Of a stretch of 39,973 bases of DNA, positions 15,138 through 24,592 are shown piece after piece; the stretch's first letter is position 1; the number at the start of each line of letters is the position of its first letter. Made by a program: the position numbers and the translations under genes. The notes beneath the pieces were generated by a model, which was given only the letters and a program-made list of their open reading frames with translations, made no database searches and was not told the DNA's origin. The stretch comes from an uncultured Holdemania sp. (GTDB lineage Bacteria > Bacillota_I > Bacilli_A > Erysipelotrichales > Erysipelotrichaceae). The stretch lies in assembly GCA_947037125.1 (NCBI GenBank), contig CAMQTJ010000014.1:1-39973 (forward strand), given 5' to 3'.

Positions 15138-16217
15138 ATGTTTACTAAAAGATCTTATTTATTAACAATCAAAATATTGGTTTTAGTTATCCTTGGAATT
15201 GTGATGATAACATCAAGTTCTACTGTTTGGGCAGAATTAAAATATGATGATTCAATGTTTTATTTTAAAAGACAAGCAATGTTTTCAGTAGTAGGTTTTA
15301 TAGCTATGGTATTAACGAGTAAAATTGATTTATTGGTAATTGAAAAACACCATAAAAAAATCTTGTTTTTTTGTTATTTATCATTAATTGCAGTTTTAAT
15401 ACCAGGACTTGGTGTAGCTCGTAATGGTTCAAGAAGTTGGTTTGGGGTAGGAAGTTTTTTGTTTCAACCATCAGAATTTTTTAAATTGGGTGCAATTTTA
15501 AGTGTTTCTAGTATTTTAGCAAATGGTAATAAAATTAAAAAATTTAAAGATTTCGCCAAAATATTAATGATTCCTTTGGCAGCTTTTGGTTTAATCTTAT
15601 TACAACCAGATTTTGGTAGTGGAATAGTTATGGTATGTAGTATTGTTATGATTATTTATGCTGCAAATACGCCAATAAAATACTTTGTTTATCTTGTTAT
15701 GACAGGAATTTTAGCTATTTCAGGTTTAATATTGGCGGCTCCTTATCGCTTACAAAGAATATTATCATTTTTAGATCCATGGGCTGATCCTTTAGGAAGC
15801 GGCTTTCAAATTATTCAAAGTTATTATGCAATTGCACCAGGTGGACTTTTAGGGTTAGGGTTTAATAATTCTATCCAAAAGCATTTTTATTTACCTGAAC
15901 CTCAAACTGACTTTATATTTTCAATTTGTGCAGAAGAATTAGGTTTTATTGGTGCATGTTTAATTTTAATGGTTTATTTTATGATTATTTATGATTTAAT
16001 CAAGATTGCGAAAAGTTGCAATAATATGTTTTTATCATATGTTGTAATTGGGATATTATCATTATTTTGTATTCAGGTTTTAATCAATTTAGGGGTTGTT
16101 GTAGGGATATTTCCAGTTACTGGTATTACACTGCCATTTTTATCCTATGGGGGCTCTAGTTTAGTTATGATGATGGCTTCTTTTGGTTTTGTTATTGGTA
16201 TTAATAATCAGCGATAA
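15138..16217 (+). CDS. ftsW: FtsW/SpoVE/RodA-family lipid II polymerase
   Basis: A 359-residue polytopic SEDS protein, the glycosyltransferase that polymerises lipid II together with a class B penicillin-binding protein. About ten membrane segments are visible. Family blocks include GARNGSRSWFGVG (here VARNGSRSWFGVG), FQPSEFFKLG, LLQPDFGSG, the extracytoplasmic EPQTDFIFSICAEELG and the terminal TGITLPFLSYGGSS. Being in the murG-murB-ftsQ cluster favours the divisome enzyme FtsW over RodA or SpoVE. Its ribosome binding site lies in the hairpin at 15097-15130. Confidence 0.93.
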   Translation: MFTKRSYLLTIKILVLVILGIVMITSSSTVWAELKYDDSMFYFKRQAMFSVVGFIAMVLTSKIDLLVIEKHHKKILFFCYLSLIAVLIPGLGVARNGSRSWFGVGSFLFQPSEFFKLGAILSVSSILANGNKIKKFKDFAKILMIPLAAFGLILLQPDFGSGIVMVCSIVMIIYAANTPIKYFVYLVMTGILAISGLILAAPYRLQRILSFLDPWADPLGSGFQIIQSYYAIAPGGLLGLGFNNSIQKHFYLPEPQTDFIFSICAEELGFIGACLILMVYFMIIYDLIKIAKSCNNMFLSYVVIGILSLFCIQVLINLGVVVGIFPVTGITLPFLSYGGSSLVMMMASFGFVIGINNQR

Positions 16218-16250
16218 ATATGTTATAATAATAATGATAGGAGTGATTTT

Positions 16251-17342
16251 ATGCGTATTATTTTAGTTGCAGGTGGAACGGGTGGACATATCTATCCAGC
16301 TTTAGCCTTAGCCGATGAATTATGTAGTCAAATTAAAGATTGCACTATTTTATTTGTGGGTTCAAAAAATCGAATGGAACAAAAAATTATTGGTGAAAGT
16401 AAATATGAATTTTTAGGCTTAGATCTAAATAGTTCATCAGGTAATATCTTAAATAAAATTGGTTTTGTAAATCAATTATTTAAGTCATATATTAAATCAA
16501 CACAAATATTAAATCAATTTAAACCAGATATCGTAATTGGTTTTGGAAATTATATAAGTGTGCCTATGTTAATGGCTGCACACAATAAAAAGATTAAAAC
16601 AATGATTCATGAACAAAATTCATATGCTGGTAAAGCTAATTTGTTTTTAGGTAAATATGTTGATGCAATTGTTGGGTGTTATGATGAAAATTTAACTCAA
16701 TTTAAAAATAATAATATCAAAATACTTGGTAATCCACGTTGCCAAGTTGCTGCTAATTATCAAAGTAATATTAATGAATTAAAACAAATAGGTTTAGATA
16801 GTAAAAGACCTTATATATTAATCATTATGGGTTCACTTGGTTCTAGTAGTGTAAATAGTGTTATGATGCAATGTTTAGAATCATTTAGTCAAAAAAATTA
16901 TCAAGTAGTATTTGTAACAGGTAATCAAGCGTTTAATGATTTTAAAGATTTAGTTGGTAAATATGATAATGTTAAGATTGTTGCATATGTTGATGGTATT
17001 AATTTAATGAAGAATGCTAAACTATGTATTACAAGAGGTGGTGCAACAACAGCTGCTGAAATTAGTGTTTTAAATGTTCCTTCAATCATTATACCAAGTC
17101 CATATGTTCCAAATAATCATCAATATATTAATGCTTTGGCGTTAGTAAATTGTGGTTGTGCAAAAATTGTTGAAGAAAAAGATTTAAGTCAACAATTATT
17201 AATTGATAACATTGATGACTTGATGAATAATCAATTTAAACTTGAACAAATGATTGAAAGTGCTAAAAAAATAGGACATCCTAATTCAACTAATGATATA
17301 ATAAAATGGATATTAGAAATAAAGGAAAATAAGTATGATTGA
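16251..17342 (+). CDS. murG: UDP-GlcNAc:lipid I N-acetylglucosaminyltransferase
   Basis: A 363-residue GT-B enzyme that adds GlcNAc to lipid I to make lipid II on the inner face of the membrane. The N-terminal glycine loop GGTGGHIYPALALA (residues 8-21) and the second HEQNSYAGKAN segment bind acceptor and phosphate. The C-terminal nucleotide-binding domain has GSLGSSSVN and TRGGATTAAE, followed by PSPYVPNNHQ. It is preceded by GGAGTGAT and by TGTTATAAT at 16221-16229, an extended -10 that may give an internal promoter. It overlaps murB by eight bases. Confidence 0.96.
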   Translation: MRIILVAGGTGGHIYPALALADELCSQIKDCTILFVGSKNRMEQKIIGESKYEFLGLDLNSSSGNILNKIGFVNQLFKSYIKSTQILNQFKPDIVIGFGNYISVPMLMAAHNKKIKTMIHEQNSYAGKANLFLGKYVDAIVGCYDENLTQFKNNNIKILGNPRCQVAANYQSNINELKQIGLDSKRPYILIIMGSLGSSSVNSVMMQCLESFSQKNYQVVFVTGNQAFNDFKDLVGKYDNVKIVAYVDGINLMKNAKLCITRGGATTAAEISVLNVPSIIIPSPYVPNNHQYINALALVNCGCAKIVEEKDLSQQLLIDNIDDLMNNQFKLEQMIESAKKIGHPNSTNDIIKWILEIKENKYD

Positions 17343-18231
17343 ATTATATGAAAAACTAAAACAGTACGGAGAGGTATTGTGTGATGTTTCACTAAAAAAG
17401 TGTACAACATTAAAAATAGGTGGGATAGCAAAATTTGTTGTTTATCCTAAATCAATATTGGCTTTAACATGTATGGTTGAAGAAATAAATGAATTTGAAT
17501 TACCTTATAAAGTAATGGGTAAAGGATCAAATATTTTATGTAGTGATAAAAATTATGAAGGTGTAATTATTAAATTAGATAAGACACTTACTGAGGCATA
17601 TTTTGATGGGAATATCTGTTATGCCGAAGCTGGATGTTCAATAATTAAATTAGCTCATGATTGTTGTAAAAAAGGACTTAGTGGTTTAGAATTTGCAAGT
17701 GGAATACCAGCTACCGTTGGTGGAACGACATTTATGAATGCTGGGGCTTATAAAAGTAACATGGCAAACATTATTAGTGAAGTTTTTGTTTTAATTGATA
17801 ATCAGGCTCAATGGATTAGTGATGCACAATGTCAATTTTCATATCGACATTCAATTTTTCATGATAATCCTGATTGGATTATTTTGGCAGTTAGACTTGT
17901 TTTAACACATGATGATAAAGATGTTATAAATGATTTAATGTTATCACGTAAAGAACGTAGAATGAGTACACAACCACTTGATTATCCAAGTGCTGGTAGT
18001 GTATTTAGAAATCCTGTTTCTAATGGTGCTTGGCATTATATTGAAGAAATTGGTTATCGTGATAAGATGGTTGGTGGGGCAAAAGTTTCTCCAAAGCACG
18101 TCAATTTTATTATTAATTATAATAATGCTAGTGCTAAAGATTTTATGGAGTTAGTTAAAGATATTCAAAATAAAGTTAAAATGAAATTTGATGTTGAATT
18201 GGTAATGGAAGTTGAGCTGTTTAACTGGTGA
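17335..18231 (+). CDS. murB: UDP-N-acetylenolpyruvoylglucosamine reductase
   Basis: A 298-residue FAD enzyme reducing UDP-GlcNAc-enolpyruvate to UDP-MurNAc with NADPH. The FAD-binding blocks TTLKIGGIAKF, GKGSNILCSD and GIPATVGGTTFMNAGAY are in order; YRHSIF and the proton-donor serine loop SAGSVFRNP follow, with GGAKVSPKHVNFIIN at about 245-260. Features fit the type II MurB of Bacillota. It overlaps murG by eight bases and ftsQ by four (GTGA), a tightly coupled wall-synthesis unit. Confidence 0.95.
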   Translation: MIELYEKLKQYGEVLCDVSLKKCTTLKIGGIAKFVVYPKSILALTCMVEEINEFELPYKVMGKGSNILCSDKNYEGVIIKLDKTLTEAYFDGNICYAEAGCSIIKLAHDCCKKGLSGLEFASGIPATVGGTTFMNAGAYKSNMANIISEVFVLIDNQAQWISDAQCQFSYRHSIFHDNPDWIILAVRLVLTHDDKDVINDLMLSRKERRMSTQPLDYPSAGSVFRNPVSNGAWHYIEEIGYRDKMVGGAKVSPKHVNFIINYNNASAKDFMELVKDIQNKVKMKFDVELVMEVELFNW

Positions 18232-19127
18232 AAAAACTTAAAAAATCAAAGCAGAATAGTAAAGATGTCAATAAATCATCAATTGATAATGTTTTTGAAA
18301 AACATCGTTTTCAAATAAAATTAAATAAGTATAACAAAAATAAGTTAAAAGTTTTTACTTTAGGAATTGTTTCATCGCTATTTTTTATTGTTTGTATTTA
18401 TTTTTTGTTGCCGATTTCAAATATAAAGGGCTATAGTATTAATGGGAATTACTTCATTGATGAAAATTATATTTTAAAAAAGGCAGGTATTAGTGAAAAT
18501 TCAAAATATTTACTTATCTTTAATTCTTTGATTGAAAATAAAATTAAAGAAATAGAGTTAGTAGATGATGTTACAATAGAAATAACAAATGATAAAATAG
18601 TTAATATAACTATAACTGAAAAGTTAGTGGTAGGTTATCGATTTGATGAAAAATTCCCACAAATAGTAGTTGCTGATGGAAGTTTAATTGAAATACAAGA
18701 TTACTATACAAATATTATTAGTAAGGTACCATTGATAGTTGATTTTAAAGATGATATAGTCCGTTTTGCTCAATCATTTGTAAATGTAGAGCAAAATATG
18801 ATTGAAAGTATATCTGAGATTCAAAGATATGAATATACTTTTGATCCTAACGGGATACAATGTTTTATGAAAGATGGTAATCGCTTGTTTATGTCATATT
18901 ATTCTGCAGATTTATTGAATAAATATAATGGTATAAGCAGTGCAAATGAAACTGAAAATGCGTGTATTTATATAGATGAGTATTCTAAAAATGCTTATAC
19001 ATCTTTATGTCCTGAACAACAAGCTGCTTTAGATAAAGAACTTGAAGATGATTTATTGGATGAAGATGGAGAAAAAAAAGATGAAAATGGAGGTGAAAAA
19101 GACGAAGAAAATGACGAAAAAGAGTAA
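18228..19127 (+). CDS. ftsQ: Cell-division protein FtsQ/DivIB
   Basis: A 299-residue bitopic divisome protein. It has a basic cytoplasmic N-terminus (about 1-40), one membrane segment (about 42-64), then a POTRA domain beginning SNIKGYSINGNYFIDENYILKKAGI (read as ISNIKGYSINGNYF and IDENYILKKAGI) and a beta domain. It scaffolds FtsL and FtsB at the septum. The start is GTG overlapping the murB stop. Odd: the last 35 or so residues are a very acidic Asp/Glu/Lys tail (LEDDLLDEDGEKKDENGG, and on), probably disordered and extracytoplasmic. Position and topology make the call firm although sequence similarity in this family is low. Confidence 0.85.
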   Translation: MKKLKKSKQNSKDVNKSSIDNVFEKHRFQIKLNKYNKNKLKVFTLGIVSSLFFIVCIYFLLPISNIKGYSINGNYFIDENYILKKAGISENSKYLLIFNSLIENKIKEIELVDDVTIEITNDKIVNITITEKLVVGYRFDEKFPQIVVADGSLIEIQDYYTNIISKVPLIVDFKDDIVRFAQSFVNVEQNMIESISEIQRYEYTFDPNGIQCFMKDGNRLFMSYYSADLLNKYNGISSANETENACIYIDEYSKNAYTSLCPEQQAALDKELEDDLLDEDGEKKDENGGEKDEENDEKE

Positions 19128-19163
19128 TTTTATGAAAATTTAGTGATAAAATGAGTTGTTTAT

Positions 19164-19191
19164 TTGTATTTATTTGATAAGTTGCTATAAT
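19164..19191 (+). promoter_or_regulatory. Promoter of the Asp23-like/fakA pair
   Basis: TTGTAT (19164-19169), 16-bp spacer, TATAAT (19186-19191) with an extended -10 TGC directly in front. It lies in the gap after ftsQ and makes the next two genes a separate unit. Confidence 0.7.
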
Positions 19192-19216
19192 ATTAGGAGT
19201 AATTGGAGGAAAAATT

Positions 19217-19576
19217 ATGTCAATTGAAAGAACTACAGGTCTTGGAAACATTAATATATCTCAAGAAGCACTTGCAACTTTAGCAGGTGGTGTTGTTAGT
19301 GAATGCTATGGTGTTGTTGGAATGGCATCACAAAAAATACTAAAAGATGGTTTAGCTGAACTATTACGAAAAGAAAATTATTCAAAAGGTGTTACTGTTA
19401 AGAAAAACGATCAATCTATTGAATTAGATTTATTTATAGTTATTATGTTTGGTGTTAAAATATCAGAAGTTATTAGTGAAGTACAAAAGAAAGTTAAATA
19501 TGTCTTAGAAAAAACATTGGAAATTGAAAATGTAATTGTCAATGTCTATGTTCAAGGCGTTAAAGTCATAGACTAA
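19217..19576 (+). CDS. Asp23/Gls24-family protein (YloU-like)
   Basis: A 119-residue cytoplasmic protein of the Asp23/Gls24 family, linked to envelope stress and, in several species, to membrane lipid homeostasis. The N-terminal INISQEALATLAGGVVSECYGVVGM block and the central LDLFIVIMFGVKISEV segment are typical (parts: INISQEALATLAGG, VVSECYGVVGM). Position directly before fakA is the same as yloU-yloV in Bacillus subtilis, so a role with fatty-acid kinase is likely. GGAGG precedes the ATG. Confidence 0.9.
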   Translation: MSIERTTGLGNINISQEALATLAGGVVSECYGVVGMASQKILKDGLAELLRKENYSKGVTVKKNDQSIELDLFIVIMFGVKISEVISEVQKKVKYVLEKTLEIENVIVNVYVQGVKVID

Positions 19577-19588
19577 TTTGGAGGTTAC

Positions 19589-21208
19589 ATGAAAAGTTTA
19601 AATGGGATAGATTTTAAATTAATGTTACAAAGTGGAGCTAGTAATTTAGCAAACCACCATACAGAAATTGATGCGTTAAATGTTTTTCCAGTACCAGATG
19701 GTGATACTGGAACAAACATGTCAATGACTTTTACATCAGGTGTTAAAGATGCTATAAACTCTTTAAGTGATGATTTATCAGTTATTGCTAAGGCATTATC
19801 TAAAGGTTTACTGATGGGTGCTCGTGGAAATTCTGGAGTTATATTATCACAGATTTTTAGAGGAGTTTACCAATCAGTAGATGGAAAACAAGATTTAAAT
19901 GCAAATGATTTAGCTGATGCTTTTGTTAAAGGTAGTGAAGTTGCTTATAAGGCAGTAATGCGTCCTGTTGAGGGGACAATTTTAACTGTTATTAGAGAGT
20001 CTTCTTATTATGCTAAACAATATGTTATTGCAAATCCTGAAATCGATGTATTACAGTTTTTTGATGTATTAATTGGATATGCAAAAGAATCATTAGACAA
20101 TACCCCTGAATTATTACCAGTTTTAAAAGAAGTTGGTGTAGTTGACTCAGGTGGTGCTGGTCTTTTAGTTATATTTGTTGGATTTAAAGCGGCTCTTAAT
20201 GGTAATCCTATTGAGGCTAAAGCTAATGATAGTCAAACAAGTTCAGCTGCTCTTAATTTAGAAAATGATGAATTTGGATATTGTACAGAATTTATCTTAA
20301 AACTTAGTGAAATAGGTGTTTCAAGCTTTACTGAAGATAAATTAAAAAAGAAATTAGCAAGTTTAGGTGATTCTATTGTTGTTGTTCAAGATGAAGATTT
20401 AGTTAAAGTACACGTACATACATTAACTCCTGGTGATGCATTAAATTTTGCACAACGCTATGGTGAATTTGTTAAATTAAAAATCGAAAATATGCAAGAA
20501 CAACATAATAATTTACCTGAACAAACACAACAGCAAGTTGTTAAGCCAAGACAAAAGTATGCAATTATATCAGTTGCTGCAGGTGATGGATTAGTTGATT
20601 TATTTAAACAATATCGTTGTGATTATGTTATTGAAGGTGGACAAACAATGAATCCTTCTACGGAAGATTTTGTTGCTGCAATTAATAAAGTAAATGCAGA
20701 ACATATTTTAATATTACCAAACAATTCTAATATTATTTTAGCCGCACAACAAGCTGCAGCGGTATTAGAAGATTTAAATATTACTGTTTTACCAACTAAG
20801 TCAATTCCTCAAGGATTAAGTGCTTGTATTATGTTTAATCCAGAAGTTGAAATTAGTGAAAACATTGAAGAAATGACAACTGCCATTAATCATGTGAAAA
20901 CAGCACAAGTTACTTATGCTATTAAAGATACAACTTTTGAAGGTCTAGAAATTCATTCTCAAGATTTCATGGGTATGTATGAAAAGAATATTATTATTGC
21001 AACTCCAATTTTACGTGATGCATTAGTTAAATTAGTTGATGAATTAATTGATGAAGACTCTGAGATTATGACATTAATTGTAGGATGTGATGCATTTGCT
21101 GAGGATGTTGAATTTGTAACAGAATATGTAAATAGTAAATATGATCTTGAAATTGAAGTTCATCAAGGTAACCAGCCTGTTTATTGTTTCATAATGGGTG
21201 TTGAATAA
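19589..21208 (+). CDS. fakA: Fatty acid kinase catalytic subunit FakA (YloV/DAK2)
   Basis: A 539-residue ATP-binding subunit that phosphorylates fatty acids presented by a separate FakB protein, feeding phospholipid synthesis. The N-terminal DhaL/DAK2 domain (about 1-200) has the nucleotide and metal loop NVFPVPDGDTGTNM and the helix GARGNSGVILSQIFRG. A middle domain with HVHTLTPGDAL and a C-terminal DegV-like domain follow, the standard FakA length and order. No fakB is in the window. In many Bacillota recG and fatty-acid genes follow this pair; here an unrelated 11-kb block intervenes. Confidence 0.94.
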   Translation: MKSLNGIDFKLMLQSGASNLANHHTEIDALNVFPVPDGDTGTNMSMTFTSGVKDAINSLSDDLSVIAKALSKGLLMGARGNSGVILSQIFRGVYQSVDGKQDLNANDLADAFVKGSEVAYKAVMRPVEGTILTVIRESSYYAKQYVIANPEIDVLQFFDVLIGYAKESLDNTPELLPVLKEVGVVDSGGAGLLVIFVGFKAALNGNPIEAKANDSQTSSAALNLENDEFGYCTEFILKLSEIGVSSFTEDKLKKKLASLGDSIVVVQDEDLVKVHVHTLTPGDALNFAQRYGEFVKLKIENMQEQHNNLPEQTQQQVVKPRQKYAIISVAAGDGLVDLFKQYRCDYVIEGGQTMNPSTEDFVAAINKVNAEHILILPNNSNIILAAQQAAAVLEDLNITVLPTKSIPQGLSACIMFNPEVEISENIEEMTTAINHVKTAQVTYAIKDTTFEGLEIHSQDFMGMYEKNIIIATPILRDALVKLVDELIDEDSEIMTLIVGCDAFAEDVEFVTEYVNSKYDLEIEVHQGNQPVYCFIMGVE

Positions 21209-21219
21209 AATAATTATAG

Positions 21220-21250
21220 AAAGACAAATGTAACTGTTTGTCTTTTTATT
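21220..21250 (+). terminator. Terminator after fakA
   Basis: AAAGACAAA (21220-21228), eight-base loop, TTTGTCTTT (21237-21245), then TTATTTT. Confidence 0.88.
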
Positions 21251-21368
21251 TTGCATATTTGCAGTAAAATATACAAATGAATAGGCTAATATTAATTAAA
21301 GTTAAAAAATGTTAAAATATATGATAGAATATTTCGGGATGATAAAATTTTAATAAAGGGGATAAGCA

Positions 21369-22871
21369 ATGATAGAAAAATTAAAAGTTATGTTGATTGA
21401 TGATGATTATTTAGTAATTGAAGATTTAAAAAATCTTGTTGATTGGGATAAATTAGATATGGAAATTGTATCAATTGCTGATAATGGGCAACATGCTTTA
21501 GAGAAAATGGATAATATTATGCCTGATATTATCATTACTGATATTGAAATGCCGATAATAAATGGTCTTGATTTTGCAGTTTTAGCGCTTAAGTTGTCTA
21601 AATATATTAAAATCATATTATTAACTGCATTTTCAAGATTCGAATATGCAAAAAAAGCTATTGATTTAGGTGCTTCAAGTTATATATTAAAGCATGAAGT
21701 TAGTAAACTTAGTTTAGAAAATGAATTGTTTAAATTATCTAACGAAATTTTTAAAGAGAGAAAAGAACAAAAAAACGAACAAATAAGGTTAATTGAAAAA
21801 TTAATTGCAAATGATGGAGAAAATAAGTTTGTTGAATTATTAAATTCAAATAATAATTATTCTAGAATGAATTTATTACAGATTGATAGATCATATAACG
21901 AAATAGGTACACCTTTTGAACAAATAAAAAGTCAGTTTGAATTATATCAAATACTTACAAAAGATATTAGTGAAAATATCCTTTTAATTCCTATTAATCA
22001 ATTTCAGGTTTTGTGGTTTTATGAAATACCATTAATAAATTCAAAGTTGTGCGAAGATAAATATAACGAAAGTTTAAATGAAATAAAATCAAATTTAAAG
22101 CAAAAATTAAATAGAACTCTTTCAGTATTTTATATTGATACTAAATTATCAACGTATGAAATAGTAGAAGACTATAATCGTTTGTTTAAAATGAGTGAAT
22201 TAAGTATTATATTAGGTAAAGAAACAATAAATTCGTATAATAATCTAAAATGTAAATTTACGACATACAATAATGAAAAAATATTATGGAAAAATAAAAT
22301 ATTTAATGTTACAAATGATAATATAATTCAAATTAAAGATTCAATTAATTCGATGATTGATCAAGTTACATTAATTCAATATGATTATGAAATTTATTTA
22401 TGGTTATGTAATACGATCGTGGATAAATTAATTGAAATGGACTGTACTCAAAAAATTAAAATAAGTAATTATCTAAATGAATGTTACTCAGCGAATCAAA
22501 TGAAAAAAATTATTAATGATATTATAGTTGATATTTATCATTCTACAATACCACAGTGTAGTTGGAAAATAAAAGAGGTTATAATTTATATTCATAATAA
22601 TTATGATAAACAAATCACGATTGAGATGATCGCTCAAGAATTATCACTAAGTGGCGAATACCTAAATAAATTATTTAAGAAGGAAATAAAAATGACTTTT
22701 ACACAGTATTTAATAGAATATCGTATGAAAATGGCCAAAAAGCTTTTGTTAACAGGTGAATATAAAATATATGAGGTTGCAAAAATGGTAGGTTATACAA
22801 CTAGTCAATATTTTAGTATGGCATTTAGAAAAGTAAACCATATGAATCCATCTGATTGTTTAAAGGTTTAA
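21369..22871 (+). CDS. YesN-type response regulator with AraC output domain
   Basis: A 500-residue two-component regulator. Residues 1-120 form the receiver domain with acidic pocket Asp11-Asp12, phosphoacceptor Asp58 (IIITDIEMP), Thr86 and Lys108. A long middle region (about 130-395) has no clear motif. Residues 400-500 are an AraC/XylS double helix-turn-helix: ITIEMIAQELSLSGEYLNKLFK and YEVAKMVGYTTSQYFSMAFRK, then NPSDC. Such regulators usually activate nearby genes by binding direct repeats. First of five same-strand genes; the kinase gene follows after two bases. Confidence 0.92.
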   Translation: MIEKLKVMLIDDDYLVIEDLKNLVDWDKLDMEIVSIADNGQHALEKMDNIMPDIIITDIEMPIINGLDFAVLALKLSKYIKIILLTAFSRFEYAKKAIDLGASSYILKHEVSKLSLENELFKLSNEIFKERKEQKNEQIRLIEKLIANDGENKFVELLNSNNNYSRMNLLQIDRSYNEIGTPFEQIKSQFELYQILTKDISENILLIPINQFQVLWFYEIPLINSKLCEDKYNESLNEIKSNLKQKLNRTLSVFYIDTKLSTYEIVEDYNRLFKMSELSIILGKETINSYNNLKCKFTTYNNEKILWKNKIFNVTNDNIIQIKDSINSMIDQVTLIQYDYEIYLWLCNTIVDKLIEMDCTQKIKISNYLNECYSANQMKKIINDIIVDIYHSTIPQCSWKIKEVIIYIHNNYDKQITIEMIAQELSLSGEYLNKLFKKEIKMTFTQYLIEYRMKMAKKLLLTGEYKIYEVAKMVGYTTSQYFSMAFRKVNHMNPSDCLKV

Positions 22872-22873
22872 TT

Positions 22874-24592
22874 ATGAAATCAATTACGACCAAAGTTGTA
22901 GTTTCAATAACTACATTTGTTTTGTTGGCGACATTATTTAGTAATATCTATGTATATATATTTTTTAAGGAGATTTTATTAGAAGAAAATTTAGAGAAAG
23001 ATATGTATGTATTATCACAACATGGAATTCAATTAGAATCTTTTTTAAGTGAAGTTCGCTATTTTGGTCAAAGTATTATTTTAGACGAAAAGGTTCAACA
23101 ATTTTGTAAGCAAGAAGAGGAAATACCAATCCAAGAAATGACTAATTATCTTAATGATCGAATAAATAGAAAAATTGAAATACATAGTGCAGCATTAATT
23201 ACTAATGGTAAATCTTACTTGTCTAGTTTTGCTAATGATGAAATATTGAATGAAATGATAAAACAACCATGGTATTCACAAATGATTGAGGATTCTACCT
23301 ATTCAGATTTTAGTAATAAGCATGTTTTGAAATATGGATATCAACAACCAATTGAATTGGTGACATATCGTATGGTTATTTTTGATAGTGATAATCCGAT
23401 GACAAAAATTGGAGAATTATTATTACATATTGATTTACAGTACATAAATAAAATGACTCAACAATGGACTAATAATTATAGTACTTATTCACTAATTGAT
23501 AATAACAGCATACTTGTGAATAATGTAGCTGAAATAAGTGCACTAAAAAATAATAGTAATATTATAGTTTTAAATAATGAAAAAATGTATCAAAAAATTA
23601 AAGATGGTTACTTACTTTATTATCCAGTAGAGGATTCAAATTGGAATATTGTCAGCTTTGTATCAAACAATAGTTTATCAGGTAGAGCTAAGCATTTATT
23701 ATTGTTTTTTATCTTTTTTATACCTTTAACGATGCTTATATTAATGTGGGGTATTTATCTTTTAATATTTCAAATTATATCACCGATAAAAAAATTGTCT
23801 GACGGAATGATTTCTTTTTCTAATGGTAAAATGGATTCTTATGTGGATATACAAACTAATGATGAATTAGAAATTTTAAGTAATAACTTTAATTTTATGA
23901 TTGATCAAATTAATATTTATATTGAAAACTTAGTAGAAAATGAAAGAATACAAAAAAAAGTTGAGTTTGATCTTTTAATATCTAAAATTCAACCACATTT
24001 TATGTATAATACTCTTAATTCTGTTATTTATCTTGCGCGTAAGCAAGATAACCAAGATATTGTTGATATGGTAACATCATTTATTTATATCTTGCAAGAC
24101 AGTATGTCAGTGCATAATAATGTACTTACTGATTCAGTATTACAAGAATTGAGAATGATAAAGGCGTATATAGTTATTCAAAATTACCGATATCAAGATC
24201 GAATTAAATTTGTTTATAGTGGTGTAGATGATGATTATAAAATACCTAAAAACATTTTACAACCAATGGTAGAAAATGCAATATTTCATGGTATTGCCAG
24301 TAAAAATGATAGTGGTAATATAAATATAAATTTCATTGAAATACAAGATAGGTTACAAATTGAAATTGTTGATGATGGGATTGGAATGGATGAACAACGC
24401 AAAAAGCTTGTTGAAATTGGCGGTTTAGTAAGTGGGACTAAAGATAGTGTTCATTCAATTGGTGTAAGAAATGTTTTAGATCGTTTACAACATTTGTATC
24501 CAGATAATTATCAATTTTCTATAATATCGAAAATTAACGAAGGAACTAAAATAATAATTAATATCCCAAAGGAGAAATTAATAAATGAGTAG
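22874..24592 (+). CDS. YesM-type sensor histidine kinase
   Basis: A 572-residue membrane kinase. Segments: N-terminal helix about 10-34, an extracytoplasmic sensor domain (about 35-275), a second membrane helix (about 276-302), a HAMP domain (SPIKKLSDGM to FMIDQI), then the His_kinase block with phosphorylated His375 in QPHFMYNTLNS and the ATP-binding domain with PMVENAIFHG and DDGIGM. The HAMP-linked short kinase is the LytS/YesM class. Start at ATG 22874 with AAAGG upstream; the in-frame TTG 18 bases earlier lies in the regulator gene. The large outside domain suits contact with the binding protein encoded next. Confidence 0.93.
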   Translation: MKSITTKVVVSITTFVLLATLFSNIYVYIFFKEILLEENLEKDMYVLSQHGIQLESFLSEVRYFGQSIILDEKVQQFCKQEEEIPIQEMTNYLNDRINRKIEIHSAALITNGKSYLSSFANDEILNEMIKQPWYSQMIEDSTYSDFSNKHVLKYGYQQPIELVTYRMVIFDSDNPMTKIGELLLHIDLQYINKMTQQWTNNYSTYSLIDNNSILVNNVAEISALKNNSNIIVLNNEKMYQKIKDGYLLYYPVEDSNWNIVSFVSNNSLSGRAKHLLLFFIFFIPLTMLILMWGIYLLIFQIISPIKKLSDGMISFSNGKMDSYVDIQTNDELEILSNNFNFMIDQINIYIENLVENERIQKKVEFDLLISKIQPHFMYNTLNSVIYLARKQDNQDIVDMVTSFIYILQDSMSVHNNVLTDSVLQELRMIKAYIVIQNYRYQDRIKFVYSGVDDDYKIPKNILQPMVENAIFHGIASKNDSGNININFIEIQDRLQIEIVDDGIGMDEQRKKLVEIGGLVSGTKDSVHSIGVRNVLDRLQHLYPDNYQFSIISKINEGTKIIINIPKEKLINE